Origin: Macropodus opercularis | Lineage: Eukaryota > Chordata > Actinopteri > Anabantiformes > Osphronemidae | Reading direction: 5' to 3' | Length of the DNA stretch: 64,000 bases | Assembly: GCA_030770545.1 (NCBI GenBank) | Contig: CM061102.1 | Coordinates: forward strand, 4,949,501 to 5,013,500 | Shown here: one piece after another, positions 25,301 to 37,300 of the stretch | Layout of the letters: every line of letters begins with the position of its first letter | Numbering within the stretch: position 1 is the first letter of the stretch | The notes under the pieces: generated by a model | Seen by the model: the letters and a program-made list of their open reading frames with translations, nothing else | What the model was told of the DNA's origin: nothing | Databases searched by the model: none | Translations under genes and position numbers: made by a program

Positions 25301-28300
25301 CTCACCAGCCTTCGCGGCTCGCTTTCAGTTGTTTTTGTGTGCTCTTAGCTCCACGCAGGGTTGGAGGAGCCCTGCTCTGGATCTGTCGCTCCCAACCATC
25401 AGCGTCTGCCGGTGCCCGGCTTGCCCGGCGTTCATCGCCCTCGGTTCGGCACGGGAGTCTCCGCCACGCCAGGTTCCGCTCTGCGATAGACCCCGGCGCC
25501 CCTCTCCTCCCATGATCGCCTGAATAAATCCTTCTCCTCCTACTTACGCTTGTCTCGTGATTCAGCTCGCTCCACTCCTCACACCACCATAGTCACTGAT
25601 CCTGACAGTACGATCTGACCACAATGGAGCCCGCTGAATCAGGCCACACCCCCGACTTCAACGGAATGATCCAGAATCTCTTCAAGCTCCTCGACACCAT
25701 CCCGGACATCACGGACTCCCCGACCCGCATTTCCACGTTGGACTGGATCACGAATTACTATTCTGTCTACCCGGAGTTAAAGCTTCACAAGAGGTTCCCT
25801 GAGATTCTGGCCGGACAGGCCAGGCTCAGGAAGAGGGAGACGCCTCGTCCACAGCCTGCGCCCACGCCTCGTCCACAGCCTGCGCCCACGCCTCGTCCAC
25901 AGCCTGCGCCCACGCCTCGTCCACAGCCTGCGCCCACGCCTCGTCCACAGCCTGCGCCCACGCCTCGTCCACAGCCTGCGCCCACGCCTCGTCCACAGCC
26001 TGCGCCCACGCCTCGTCCACAGCCTGCGCCCACGCCTCGTCCACAGCCTGCGCCCACGCCTCGTCCACAGCCTGCGCCCACGCCTCGTCCACAGCCTGCG
26101 CCCACGCCTCGTCCACTGCCTGCGCCCACGCCTCGTCCACCGCCAGCGCGCCGGGCCGTGTTATCTGGTCCCGACCCAAGCACTACTTCCGGCACCACAG
26201 ATCTTTCCTCTGGTCTCATGAGGTTCGAGCCTGTCCTTGCACCAGAGCTCGCTCCTCGCCTCTCTTCCTCGGAGGCTCGTGACATTTGGAAGGAGTTGAA
26301 GCACCAGGGGGACCCCCTTTTTTCGACACCAGTGTGCGTCACCCCACGCCAAGGCCATGCGGCTTCACGCCAGTCCAGCTCCACGAACTCAGGGCCTCGG
26401 AACCTGTCTTTTGCCCATTGCCTCACTGTCCCCGAACCGCTGTCTAGGCAGGAGGAGCCAACTATGCAGCCGGTTCCGCAGCGGACGCTGCCTCAGTTCG
26501 TGGCCTACTGGGCCACCCTTCGTGCTCGTGCCCATGCAGAGCTCACCACCGCTTCCGACCAGACGGATCCGAAGCCGTTCCCTCACTACTCGGATTCAAG
26601 CTCCATTAGTTCTCGCCGTCCTAATCATCCAGCTTCCCCCGTACGTCTCGCCAGGTCTGCCGCCCATTCTCCACGCCTCGCAGAACCTGCAGCTCCTGCT
26701 CCACGCCACCAAGCGCCTGTAGCTCCTGTTCCACGCCACCCAGAGTCTGCAGCTCATGCTGTTCCACGCCACCCAGAGTCTGCAGCTCATGCTGTTCCAC
26801 GCCACCCAGAGTCTGCAGCTCATGCTGTTCCACGCCACCCAGAGTCTGCAGCTCATGCTGTTCCACGCCACCCAGAGTCTGCAGCTCATGCTGTTCCACG
26901 CCACCCAGAGTCTGCAGCTCATGCTGTTCCACGCCACCCAGAGTCTGCAGCTCATGCTGTTCCACGCCACCCAGAGTCTGCAGCTCATGCTGTTCCACGC
27001 CACCCAGAGTCTGCAGCTCATGCTGTTCCACGCCACCCAGAGTCTGCAGCTCATGCTGTTCCACGCCACCCAGAGTCTGCAGCTCATGCTGTTCCACGCC
27101 ACCCTGAACCCTCTCCTCATGCTGTTCCACGCCACCCTGAACCCTCTCCTCATGCTCCAAGCCACGCCGAGCCTGTCGCTCACGCTCTCTGTCACCCAGT
27201 CCCAGGTCAGGCCACTCCATGCTGGACCACTCCTGGAGTGCCCCCTGGTTCCGTGTTTTCCCGGGTCGTCACTAGCTCTCGCCGGAGGGAAAGGAGGGAG
27301 GTAGTAAACGTGTGGAGGTTATCCTGGAGCGACACATGCTTCCCCAGACCCCTTCGGTGGGTCAAGATGGAGGATGCTCTCGCCATACTCACCACCGACG
27401 ACCGAGGAGAGGTTTCAGTGCTCCCACGCCATGCTGACCACGCAGCCTCACGCCATGCTGACCCTGACCACGCAGCCTCACGCCATGCTGACCCTGACCA
27501 CGCAGCCTCACGCCATGCTGACCCTGACCACGCAGCCTCACGCCATGCTGACCCTGACCACGCAGCCTCACGCCATGCTGACCCTGACCACGCAGCCTCA
27601 CGCCATGCTGACCCTGACCACGCAGCCTCACGCCATGCTGACCCTGACCACGCAGCCTCACGCCATGCTGACCCTGACCACGTTGTTCCACGCCATGTTG
27701 ACTCTGACCACGTTGTTCCACGCCATGTTGACTCTGACCACGTTGTTCCACGCCATGTTGACTCTGACCACGTTGTTCCACGCCGCTCTGACCCTGACCA
27801 CGTTGTTCCACGCCGCTCTGACCCTGACCACGTTGTTCCACGCCGCTCTGACCCTGACCACGATGTTCCACGCCGCTCTGACCCTGACCACGTTGCTCCA
27901 CGCCGCTCTGACCCTGACCACGTTGCTCCACGCCGCTCTGACCCTGACCACGTTGCTCCACGCCGCTCTGACTCTGACCACGTTGCTCCACGCCGCTCTG
28001 ACTCTGACCACGTTGCTCCACGCCGCTCTGACTCTGACCACGTTGCTCCACGCCGCTCTGACTCTGACCACGTTGCTCCACGCCGCTCTGACTCTGACCA
28101 CGTTGCTCCACGCCGCTCTGACTCTGACCACGTTGCTCCACGCCGCTCTGACATTGCAACGGCCATGCCTGTCTCAGCCGCCTTGGAGAGCGCTGTTCTG
28201 CCCATGCCTGTCCCCATGGACCAGAGGGAGGCCGCTCAGTCCACGACCTCCAAGACGGGAGAGCCTCTCAGGTTCACACCAGCCGACCGCAGGAGCCAAC

Positions 28301-31300
28301 AACGCCCACCTAGGCTCCGTAGCCATCGCCGGCGGCTGTCCCGAGGTCCTCTCCATGGCAGACGCCGACCGCCCAGGTCACCACGCCACTGTAACCACAG
28401 ACGCCGGCCGCCCAGGTCGCCACGCCACTGTAACCACCGTCGACGCCGACCCCCCAGGGTTCCACATCACTACTGCCGTCATCGGCGTCGGTCGCCCAGG
28501 CTTCCACGCCACGGCACCCTCGGTCGACACCGGCCACCCTGGCTCCTACGCCGCGGCAACCACCGCCGACGCCGACCACCCAGGCTCTCACACCACAACA
28601 GGTTTCTCTGCTTCAAGCGTTTTCCGACTCCGTTCTTGTCCTCGCCATGTTCCAGGTGTCCTGGTGTTGTGCGGCCTGGAGGGTCCACACAGGCTCCTGT
28701 CATTGTTTCCAGCGGTCCCAAGGAGGGTCCGTTCTTGTCCTCGTCATGTTCCAGGTGTCCTGGTGTTGTGCGGCCTGGAGGGTCCACACAGGCTCCTGTC
28801 ATTGTTTCCAGCGGTCCCAAGGAGGGTCCGTTCTTGTCCTCGTCATGTTCCAGGTGTCCTGGTATTGTGCGGCCTGGAGGGTCCACACAGGCTCCTGCCC
28901 CTGTTCCTCGCCATGTGCGGCCCTATGGAGGGGCTCGCTCCCTGCTCTTGCCTCGTCCCAGGGGTCCTGGTATTGTGCGGCCTGGAGGGCCCACACAGGC
29001 TCCTGTTCCTCGTCAGGTGCGACCCCAGGAGGGGTCCGCCTTCTCGTTTCCGGCTCTGGCGACCCCAGGAGGGGTCCGCCTTCTCGTTTCCGGCTCTGGC
29101 GACCCCAGGAGGGGTCCGCCTTCTCGTTTCCGGCTCTGGCGACCCCAGGAGGGGTCCGCCTTCTCGTTTCCGGCTCTGGCGACCCCAGGAGGGGTCCGCC
29201 TTCTCGTTTCCGGCTCTGGCGACCCCAGGAGGGGCCCGCCTTCTCGTTTCCGGCTCTGGCGACCCCAGGAGGGGCCCGCCTTCTCGTTTCCGGCTCTGGC
29301 GACCCCAGGAGGGGCCCGCCTTCTCGTTTCCGGCTCTGGCGACCCCAGGAGGGGCCCGCCTTCTCGTTTCCGGCTCTGGCGACCCCAGGAGGGGCCCGCC
29401 TTCTCGTTTCCGGCTCCGGCGACCCCAGGAGGGGCCCGCCTTCTCGTTTCCGGCTCCGGCGACCCCTGGAGGGGCTCGCCTTCTGTTCCTGTTCCGGCGA
29501 CCCCAGGAGGGGCTCGTCCGCCTTCTGTCCTGGCCCCGGCAACACAGTGATGGGAGGACCGCGCGCTGCGTTTGGTCCCTCCTCCGGGTCCCCCTCCTCC
29601 CGCCCGACTTTGTGTGGATGTTTACACAAGGTTGGGCCGTCTGGAATCCGGCCCTTAAGGGGGGGGCTCTGTCACGATCGGCAAGGCTGCCGATCGGACC
29701 TTCACTGGGTGAGACTCCACCCAGTGGAGAAGCTCACCACACCCCGATCATTACTGTTACAATCCACACTTCCTGTACAGGGCGCTCTCTGCCTGTCCAC
29801 CTCATTCTCACCCTGATTACATACACCTGGCTGATCACTCACACCTGTGTGATTAGCGTGCCTACATAACTCTCCTCCACAGTTCTGTCAGTGTCAGATC
29901 GTCGATCGTCACCCATGGACCTCGGACCCACGACTTTGACCATAGCGCCTGTTCCCGACCTCGGATCCACGTCTCGTCTCGTCTCGTCTCGTCGCTCCGG
30001 CTTTTCTCCAGCCCGTCACTCTCCGGAGCGGTGAGAGTTAACCTGCGCACCACGTCTCGGCGAACTGTTTTGAAGTCCGCCGTGTCTGTACTCCGGAGGG
30101 ATCACACGGCGTGAGACATTAGTGCACCTTGTTTTCATTTGGCAGTTTCGGAGCCCTGCCTTGTGGTCCGCACTCACCAGCCTTCGCGGCTCGCTTTCAG
30201 TTGTTTTTGTGTGCTCTTAGCTCCACGCAGGGTTGGAGGAGCCCTGCTCTGGATCTGTCGCTCCCAACCATCAGCGTCTGCCGGTGCCCGGCTTGCCCGG
30301 CGTTCATCGCCCTCGGTTCGGCACGGGAGTCTCCGCCACGCCAGGTTCCGCTCTGCGATAGACCCCGGCGCCCCTCTCCTCCCATGATCGCCTGAATAAA
30401 TCCTTCTCCTCCTACTTACGCTTGTCTCGTGATTCAGCTCGCTCCACTCCTCACACCACCATAGTCACTGATCCTGACACCTCCTCGTGCTCGAGGCTAC
30501 GCAACAAACAAACAAACAACCAACCAAGAGACCTCAGCACGAATCTGATGCTCAGGTTCCAGGCAACAGGCTTCACAAGTTCCCCAGCAGCAAGTACAAA
30601 AGTGACAAGGTTGTACATGTGGCTTGTTGAAATAAACTGCAGCCAAAGAATCAAGATCATGATCAAATAGAATCGCAGGATTAGCATAATCTTTATCCAG
30701 GAGTGAAGTCAACAACAAAGCAAATCAAGACCATTTGAGCCAAAGGGAATTGTGATTAAATTTAAAATCAATACAAGGTTTCTGGCCTAGTTTATGAAGA
30801 TTTAACGGGAACTATGCAAGACGAAAAAAGATTCATAAAAGCATTAATTTCTACTATTTGAGAAGCTTGGACCAGTTATTCTGACACAACTGTTTATCAA
30901 ACAAATTCTTCAGTATCCAGCTAAGTACATTTAAAACGTTATGTGGCAAAGTGCTTTGAAATGACTTGTTGTGAATAGGCTCTATACAAACTGAATTAAA
31001 ATCAAGTGAACTGAACAGAATGTAGATGAATGTCATGTGGTTCACCCTTTAGACACTGTTCTTTGAAACGTAACTAGAGCAGTAGATCATCTTTGCCGCT
31101 CGCTGTTCAAAGCTAGAAACCCTCGACGCTACAACGCAGCTATTATATCAGTCTGTCACCATGAGCTCAACAGATCAAGAGCAAGCTGCAATTGCAGTTC
31201 TAAAAGCAGGTACAGAAATAAAGGCAAAGGAGTTAACCACGCATGGAGGTTAGCCATGAGGTCAGAGGGAGATAAAAAGCTGGTTAGAGGGACGTATGGG

Positions 31301-34300
31301 GGATAGTGGAGCACAATGACGGATGACATCACCTTACTGGAGTCTGAGGAGTGATAAGAGACGCAGGGGATTTAGACCATACAGATCCTATCTGGTGTAA
31401 AGTCCTGCAATGTGGCAACGCTTAACCCTGAGTGTCCAATTGTGTCTGTGCCTGTCTACTGTGTGCGCCGGTGCTTCCCTGTCCCTTCCTTGCACGGTGA
31501 TTCCTGTGGGTCCTGATTGACAGCCGGTCTAATCAGCACTGAAATCAGCTCCATCTTTTTTTTTCGTCTTACTGTTAAATATTTATAGCCATTTAAACCC
31601 TGTGTCTGAGGCTGGTGTAGCAGCTGTTAGGAACAGATCTGCATGTCTGTGAAATACCAGGGGTTTTATCGTTGCTATCTGGTTAGAGGGAAGCTAATGA
31701 GAAGTCGGAGGTCTGGTGTCAAAGCCCAAGGGCGAGCGCACACATGAACCACCAACAGAGAGGAATAGAAATGTCATTATATAGTAACACTATATAGGTT
31801 ATTTAAGACACTCTTTAGCTTATTAGTTTAAAGTCTAGTTAGGATTACAGCACGCGCTGCTATGTGTGGGTTGAAAGGCTCAACGTGCAAACATAGGTGA
31901 TGAACAGCCACAGAAAACACAGCAAAACTCACAGAGAGGAAAACACACAAAGTAAAACATCTCTCCACGTCAACTTTGATTTACACAGTGAGGCCTGTAA
32001 TATAAAGTGAGCGATAATTATCACTTATTGTCTCCCAGTTGTAATTTTGCGCCAGACATGAAGAGAAAACAGTGATTAAGGAGCGAGCGAGAGACCTCAG
32101 ATACGGGACGTTTGTCTGAGACGGGTTTTTTGGGTGAATGAGGGACATGTGTGTGTGTGTGTGTGTGTTTGTGTATAAATTTTGGTGGTTTATCCTATAA
32201 CAACATGACAAAGAGACTGGGAGCGCGTGGAATCCATTTTGTTTTCTCCTCCGCTGGGGCACCACAGGATTTTATTTTCTCTTCGACCACTGTTAAGAGT
32301 AAATCTTCCAGAGCGGGCGTCTGGAATTTGAGGGTTAACATCTTGTTGACAGTTATTGTTTCCAATTTGTATTTTATGTTCAAATGGTGGAGGAAAAAGG
32401 CAGAGTGAGGATAAGAAGACTAGAAGATTATGGGTTCTATAATTCAGAGAATGCTGTGTAACTACACATGACTATGGGTGTAATTAAGAAGTTATTCATT
32501 AATCCACTTGTGACTAAAAACTGTTGCTTCAGAGCTAAATTATCCTCATCACGGTTCTGGGACCTCAAACCCTTTGTAACTTTATTCTCTTGAAGCTGCA
32601 GTGAGAATCGGTCGAGATCTTGATACATGATGATGGCAAACACACCCATTATCTTAAAAAAAATCGAACACTCTGCGGGTACGTTTTCCTGATAAAGTCT
32701 GTTTCGGCCTTTAAATAAACTTATTACTACCATCACTGTATCTTACATATCTTTCCTAATCAGGGGCCAGTGGGAATCTTCGGCCCTCTCAACAACATGG
32801 TTCAAGTAAAGAGGTAAAGACTTGTCCCAGCTGATTGCCTGGCTTCAGTTTACTTAACTGAAATAGTGTCTCTAAGCCTCCACCATCCAGTCATGCTTCC
32901 TGACTGTGATCCTCGAGGGCACAGGACAGTTTCGGTCATGACCTTGTCAACTCACAAACAGTGATCTGTAATATTACATGTAAACATACTGCAGGTAAAT
33001 TAGTTAACACCAGGCTCCAGACATAATTTTCTTGCTGCCACTATGATTTTAGAACATTAAATATTATTAAAGTTGATTTATCATTTATTGACGCATTGTG
33101 ACATTGGTCTTATGTGATCATGGACACTTTTAGCATTTTACCAAATAAATAATTAAAACCAAAGTAAGTTAGTTATTGAATGTTTAATAGAGATTTGCTA
33201 AAAACTGAACATATTACTGTATTATTCGTACATGTTTAACGAGGTTCTAGTGGTGTTACTTGTCATCAAGCGTTAAAGCTATGCAGGAGTTATGCTACGT
33301 ATTAAATAATTTTTCTTGGTAGGTGTAGATTGTTTAAACAGAGAACACAAACATGATTCACTGAAAAGCCATGGACAGCTCTCCACCCCACCCAAAAGCT
33401 CAAAACATGGCAAATAAAGAAAGGCTGACCTCATACAAACAGGGGTAAAGTCCAAAAATCATTCGTCACCACCACAATGGTTCCTTGTGTCTTACGCCAA
33501 TATGGCTCTGCCTTAGTCAGGCCACTGTCACAAGCTGCCAGATGGAAGCTTTTAACTAAAAGACTCATTATTCATCTATTATTATCTCTGCCCAGGGGCT
33601 GAGAATACAATGTACCTAGCCAAACGTGAGTTAAAGGATTCTACGCTGACATGTTTCCAACTCAAACTAGATCATGGATTTATAAAATAAATCTGACTGA
33701 AACCAAGTCCCCTCTGTGAAGCAGCGGCCTTTTTTTAGTTGCATACGAGCTTGTAGGCCATGGGCAGCCTCATTTTCTCCAGATAAACATTTATGTTTCC
33801 GTGTCATTTTACTTCTTGATCTGTAAACCAGCACGTAGCTATGTGGGAGGTTCCCGCTAATAACGTGGAGGGTGTTTATCTTTATGAGTTAGCTGTGCTT
33901 TATTAGGGAGAGAATAAACCAACACTTTCTGCCTGGCGTAGAGGTCAAACAAAGAGCTAACACTCTGCCAGTATTAGCTCCAGGCATGCGGCTCATAGCA
34001 AACTGTGCGTCTGTGCACGCGTGCGTGTCATGTGTGCGTCAGTGTATCTGTGATTAATCAGCGCGAGTCTTTGAGGTCAACGGCGAACCCGGCGTCCAGC
34101 TGTGCCTCTATTTCCTTGACCTTAAGAGATGAGTTGTTGTGTGTTTCTTTGTGTATATGTAACAGGTCGTCCATGACAGTGGATGAACTGGGAAACAGGA
34201 GACACCTGTTATCTTTACACAAAAGAAAGAGGCAGCTTTGAGTATAGGCGATCAACGTGTCAACAGTTTACATGGACAAATGAAACGCAGGGAGATGTTT

Positions 34301-37300
34301 GTGATCTGAACAAGCTCTGACGTGGTCCAGCAGTGTTAATCTGTTTGGTCTTTCACGTCTGCTTTCTGTCGTCTTTGCCTTTCGCTCCTTTTAGCACCTT
34401 GTCCCTCACCTACAGCTGCAGCTTTTCCCCGTCGCTTCCTCTTTCCCTACTTCTTCCTGAGGTCAGGCAGTTAGCGACCCCCACCTCAGGGAGGCGATAA
34501 TAGTAAAATACAGCAGAAGCAGCCCCTGAGCTTTGGGCTTACATGTGGTGTTGGGTTGCTGTGGTAGTTGTTGACTGCAGGGAGCCACAGCAGATCAGCA
34601 CCGGAGGCCCCGTGTGTTTCACTTTATGCTGAGCTTAAATACTTCGTACAGAAAAGCGGGAAACACCTGATCTTTATGGATCCAACGTTCCTCACCGTCA
34701 TAGATAGGAGCTTCAAAGAATGCCGATAATGTTTTAAAACTACAACTCGTGCATGATTGATGTTGTATTCAACTGCTGAAGTACGGTGCTGCACAGTATG
34801 TGTTAACCCGGTGCATCTTAACAGGCAGCGAAGCTTAAAAGCTGCTAATATCAGAGTGAAAACAGAACTAATTTGATTGTGCAGTTAGGAGCAACAAGTA
34901 GCTATGATAACTGGATTAGCCTCTTGTTGACCTGTACCTGAATCACGACCAGTCAGTGATGGGTCACCCACCCAGTCACCTTCTGAAAGAAACGAATAGA
35001 AGTCGCTCTGTCTGCGTTAATGCTTATTAACATCAAGGTCGACATCGAGACCGAAATAACTCAGTTAGTAAATTTCATTTCAAAAAGGTTACAATCTGTG
35101 GGTCCCATGCAAAATCAAGGAGGGTCATGAACTCTGGGGGTTGTTGACGACTTAAAGTGCCATACAGTTAAAACACATTAACCCACACATGCAAAGATGC
35201 ACACTCACGCTTGCAGTCGCACAAACTGGCGAATGGTCAGTTTGCAGTGAAACCTATTACAGCTTCTACCGATTAACCTCATTGTGCTGAACACACACAC
35301 ACGCGCATGTTTTATGGACCCACTGAGACACAAGAAGTGTGTACAGTTTGTCTGAGCGAAGCCTATTAGACACTGCAATTACATATTCATACGCAGCCTG
35401 GGGGGGTGAAAAACGAGCTTATCCTGATTAAATGAATTTCCTGACTCTGCATATGTGAGGAAGTGATGAGAAACACAGTGCCATTCCTAAAGTACCTGTT
35501 AAAGCACAGTTCATGCAGGACGTGAGTCTGATCCCAGAATTTTGAGCAGACTTAAAAGACGCTGCCAAGTTCTTCTTGGGATAAACTGTTCTGTCTAAAG
35601 CTGCTTTAGCTGTTTAAGTCATCTTTGTCTTTCTCTGTTGTTTTTTCCTTTACTCTCTCCTCACAGTTTTCATCTGTGCTCATCAGTTTCTCAACAGTGG
35701 ATTGATACAAATTGTTCCACTGGGTCGGCAACATCCTCTCTCATTGGTCGCTGACACGGACGGTGGTGGCTCAGGTGAACCGATGAGATTAAAGCGATAA
35801 CCAGAGGCCTCATAAAACTTTCCAAACACTCTTGCTAAACCCGGATGTTGGTGCATTAAAGATACATCCATGTGCATAGAGGTACAGTATATAAGCACAC
35901 ACACACCTCTCCCCAATCCCATCCCATCCTCCACAGCTAGCTCAGCCAACTGGAATTTCCAAGAAAAACAGGTTGGCTACGCACGATGCAGCCCTGGGGT
36001 CAGAGACACAGCCAACTCCTGCAGCGAGCGAATCAGGCAGGGATGAAGAAAAGGGTAAAGCCAGAGAAAGTAAGTGAAAGAAGAACAGGGAGAAGGGGGT
36101 TAGCTCTGCACACCTACAGACGTGTGGAAAGAAGTCCTAAATCAGCCGCACGTCCACACTTAATCAGTCAGCTCGCTGGGAAATGCCTTCTCAACACGAG
36201 AACCCACTGCCAGCATGCACAGCACAGTTAGTAGCTTCGAATACAAACACTGCAGACATGAACCGGGCAGACAGGGCTTAAGTCGCAGATTACCCCGTTG
36301 TCTCCAATAAAAAGCTACGAAAGCACACCACAGCTATTAGAAGGAATGCCGAGTGCTTAGGCAGTTCCTTTATCGGAACGCTGGGAAAGTGAAAATCGCA
36401 ATTGCTTAAACAGAGGCGAAAAAGCAAGCGATAAGAGGGAATGAAGATTAATTTAAAGCTCCATAGTCTCCACACAGAGACTTTGGCTTCAAAGAGAGGA
36501 AATAATGAGACCCCACTGCCGGATTAATTGAGGGGCATTCTCTATCTTCATCGCTGCATCTTTGCTGCTATCTGTATCTCACTGCACTGATTCGCTGGCC
36601 CAGCATCTCTAACGTGACAGCAAAGGGAAAAAATCACAAGCACGACACCGGTTTGCTCTTCGCTCAAGTCTTTAATGTAGATAAATAGAATGACGTTATC
36701 ACACGCCAACAGAAATACAGGACGTTGTGAGGGTCCAGCAGATTTTCTGTAAAAAGAAGGAGCAGAAGAGATGGCCTGTATTTCCAGCCAGAATGATCAT
36801 CTGGGTTAGTCGTGTCATCACGCGCCTGTCACGTCCCACACAGCGTAGATAAAGGACAAGTTAACAGAGGTTAGGTGTTTAAAGGATGAAACAACGCTTG
36901 GACTTGGGTAGGAAGCTGAGAGATGAGGCGATGAGGCACGCTGAATGTGTCGGGTCCGGTCAGGATAAGTAGTGTGCATGAGGACAGGCGCATATGCGAG
37001 AGGAAACAATGTAGGCGAGCTAATGTAGTGTTGGAGATGTGAAACACTACGTTAAGGAAGACAAAGCCCAGAGGGAGGATGAAAAGGCAGAGGGAACACG
37101 TCACCCTACGCAGATGATGACAGAACAGTTGTATTCATGGTGTGACTTGAAGAGTTCAAGACAAAAAATGGAGGCTGCTTCTCGGACAGGTGATGAAGGT
37201 TGAGGGGACGAGGTGGGAATTAGAGAGGAGATTAGCTTGTAGTCACGGGGGCAAACAGGCCTCCGACACAGAAAGGTTCAAGCTAGGAGGCGCTCGCTAA

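Larger units (their letters stand above)
24798..25607 (+). repeat. 5' long terminal repeat (810 bp)
   Basis: It runs from TGTCACGATCGGC to ATCCTGACA. Two 9-bp hairpins lie near its start, then TATA-like TACATAA (24991-24997), a putative start of transcription at about 25021, a (CTCGT)4 run (25101-25120) and AATAAA (25523-25528). By side-by-side reading I found no difference from 29670-30479. Confidence 0.92.
24798..30479 (+). mobile_element. LTR retrotransposon, Ty3/Gypsy (sushi/Tf1-like), apparently non-autonomous, 5,682 bp
   Basis: Two 810-bp direct repeats that look identical by eye flank a 4.06-kb interior. Each begins TGTCA and ends TGACA, and the whole is bracketed by CCTCC on both sides. 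A purine run precedes the 3' LTR, and a self-complementary primer site follows the 5' LTR. The interior carries one 1,308-codon ORF with a short Gag-like start and long tandem-repeat tracts. I find no protease (DTG/DSG), reverse transcriptase (YxDD), RNase H, integrase or zinc-knuckle motif, so mobilisation would need proteins from an autonomous relative. The element lies in dchs1 intron 3, antisense to the gene, so its plus-strand AATAAA should not end dchs1 transcripts. LTR identity implies a recent insertion. Confidence 0.9.

Noticed and set aside
25841..28150. CRISPR-like regular repeats
   Set aside because: The repeats are head-to-tail with no unique spacers, the host is a vertebrate, and no cas genes are present.
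26596..28217. Long minus-strand ORFs (199 to 336 codons) across repeat blocks B and C
   Set aside because: These are antisense shadows of stop-free tandem repeats, with no domain and no promoter in that orientation.
27374..29869. An 831-codon plus-strand ORF in another frame, overlapping the retrotransposon ORF and running into the 3' LTR
   Set aside because: It is open because blocks C to F lack stops in more than one frame. It starts at an internal ATG inside unique sequence far from the RNA 5' end. The frame starting at 25624, 16 nt after the LTR, is the better candidate.
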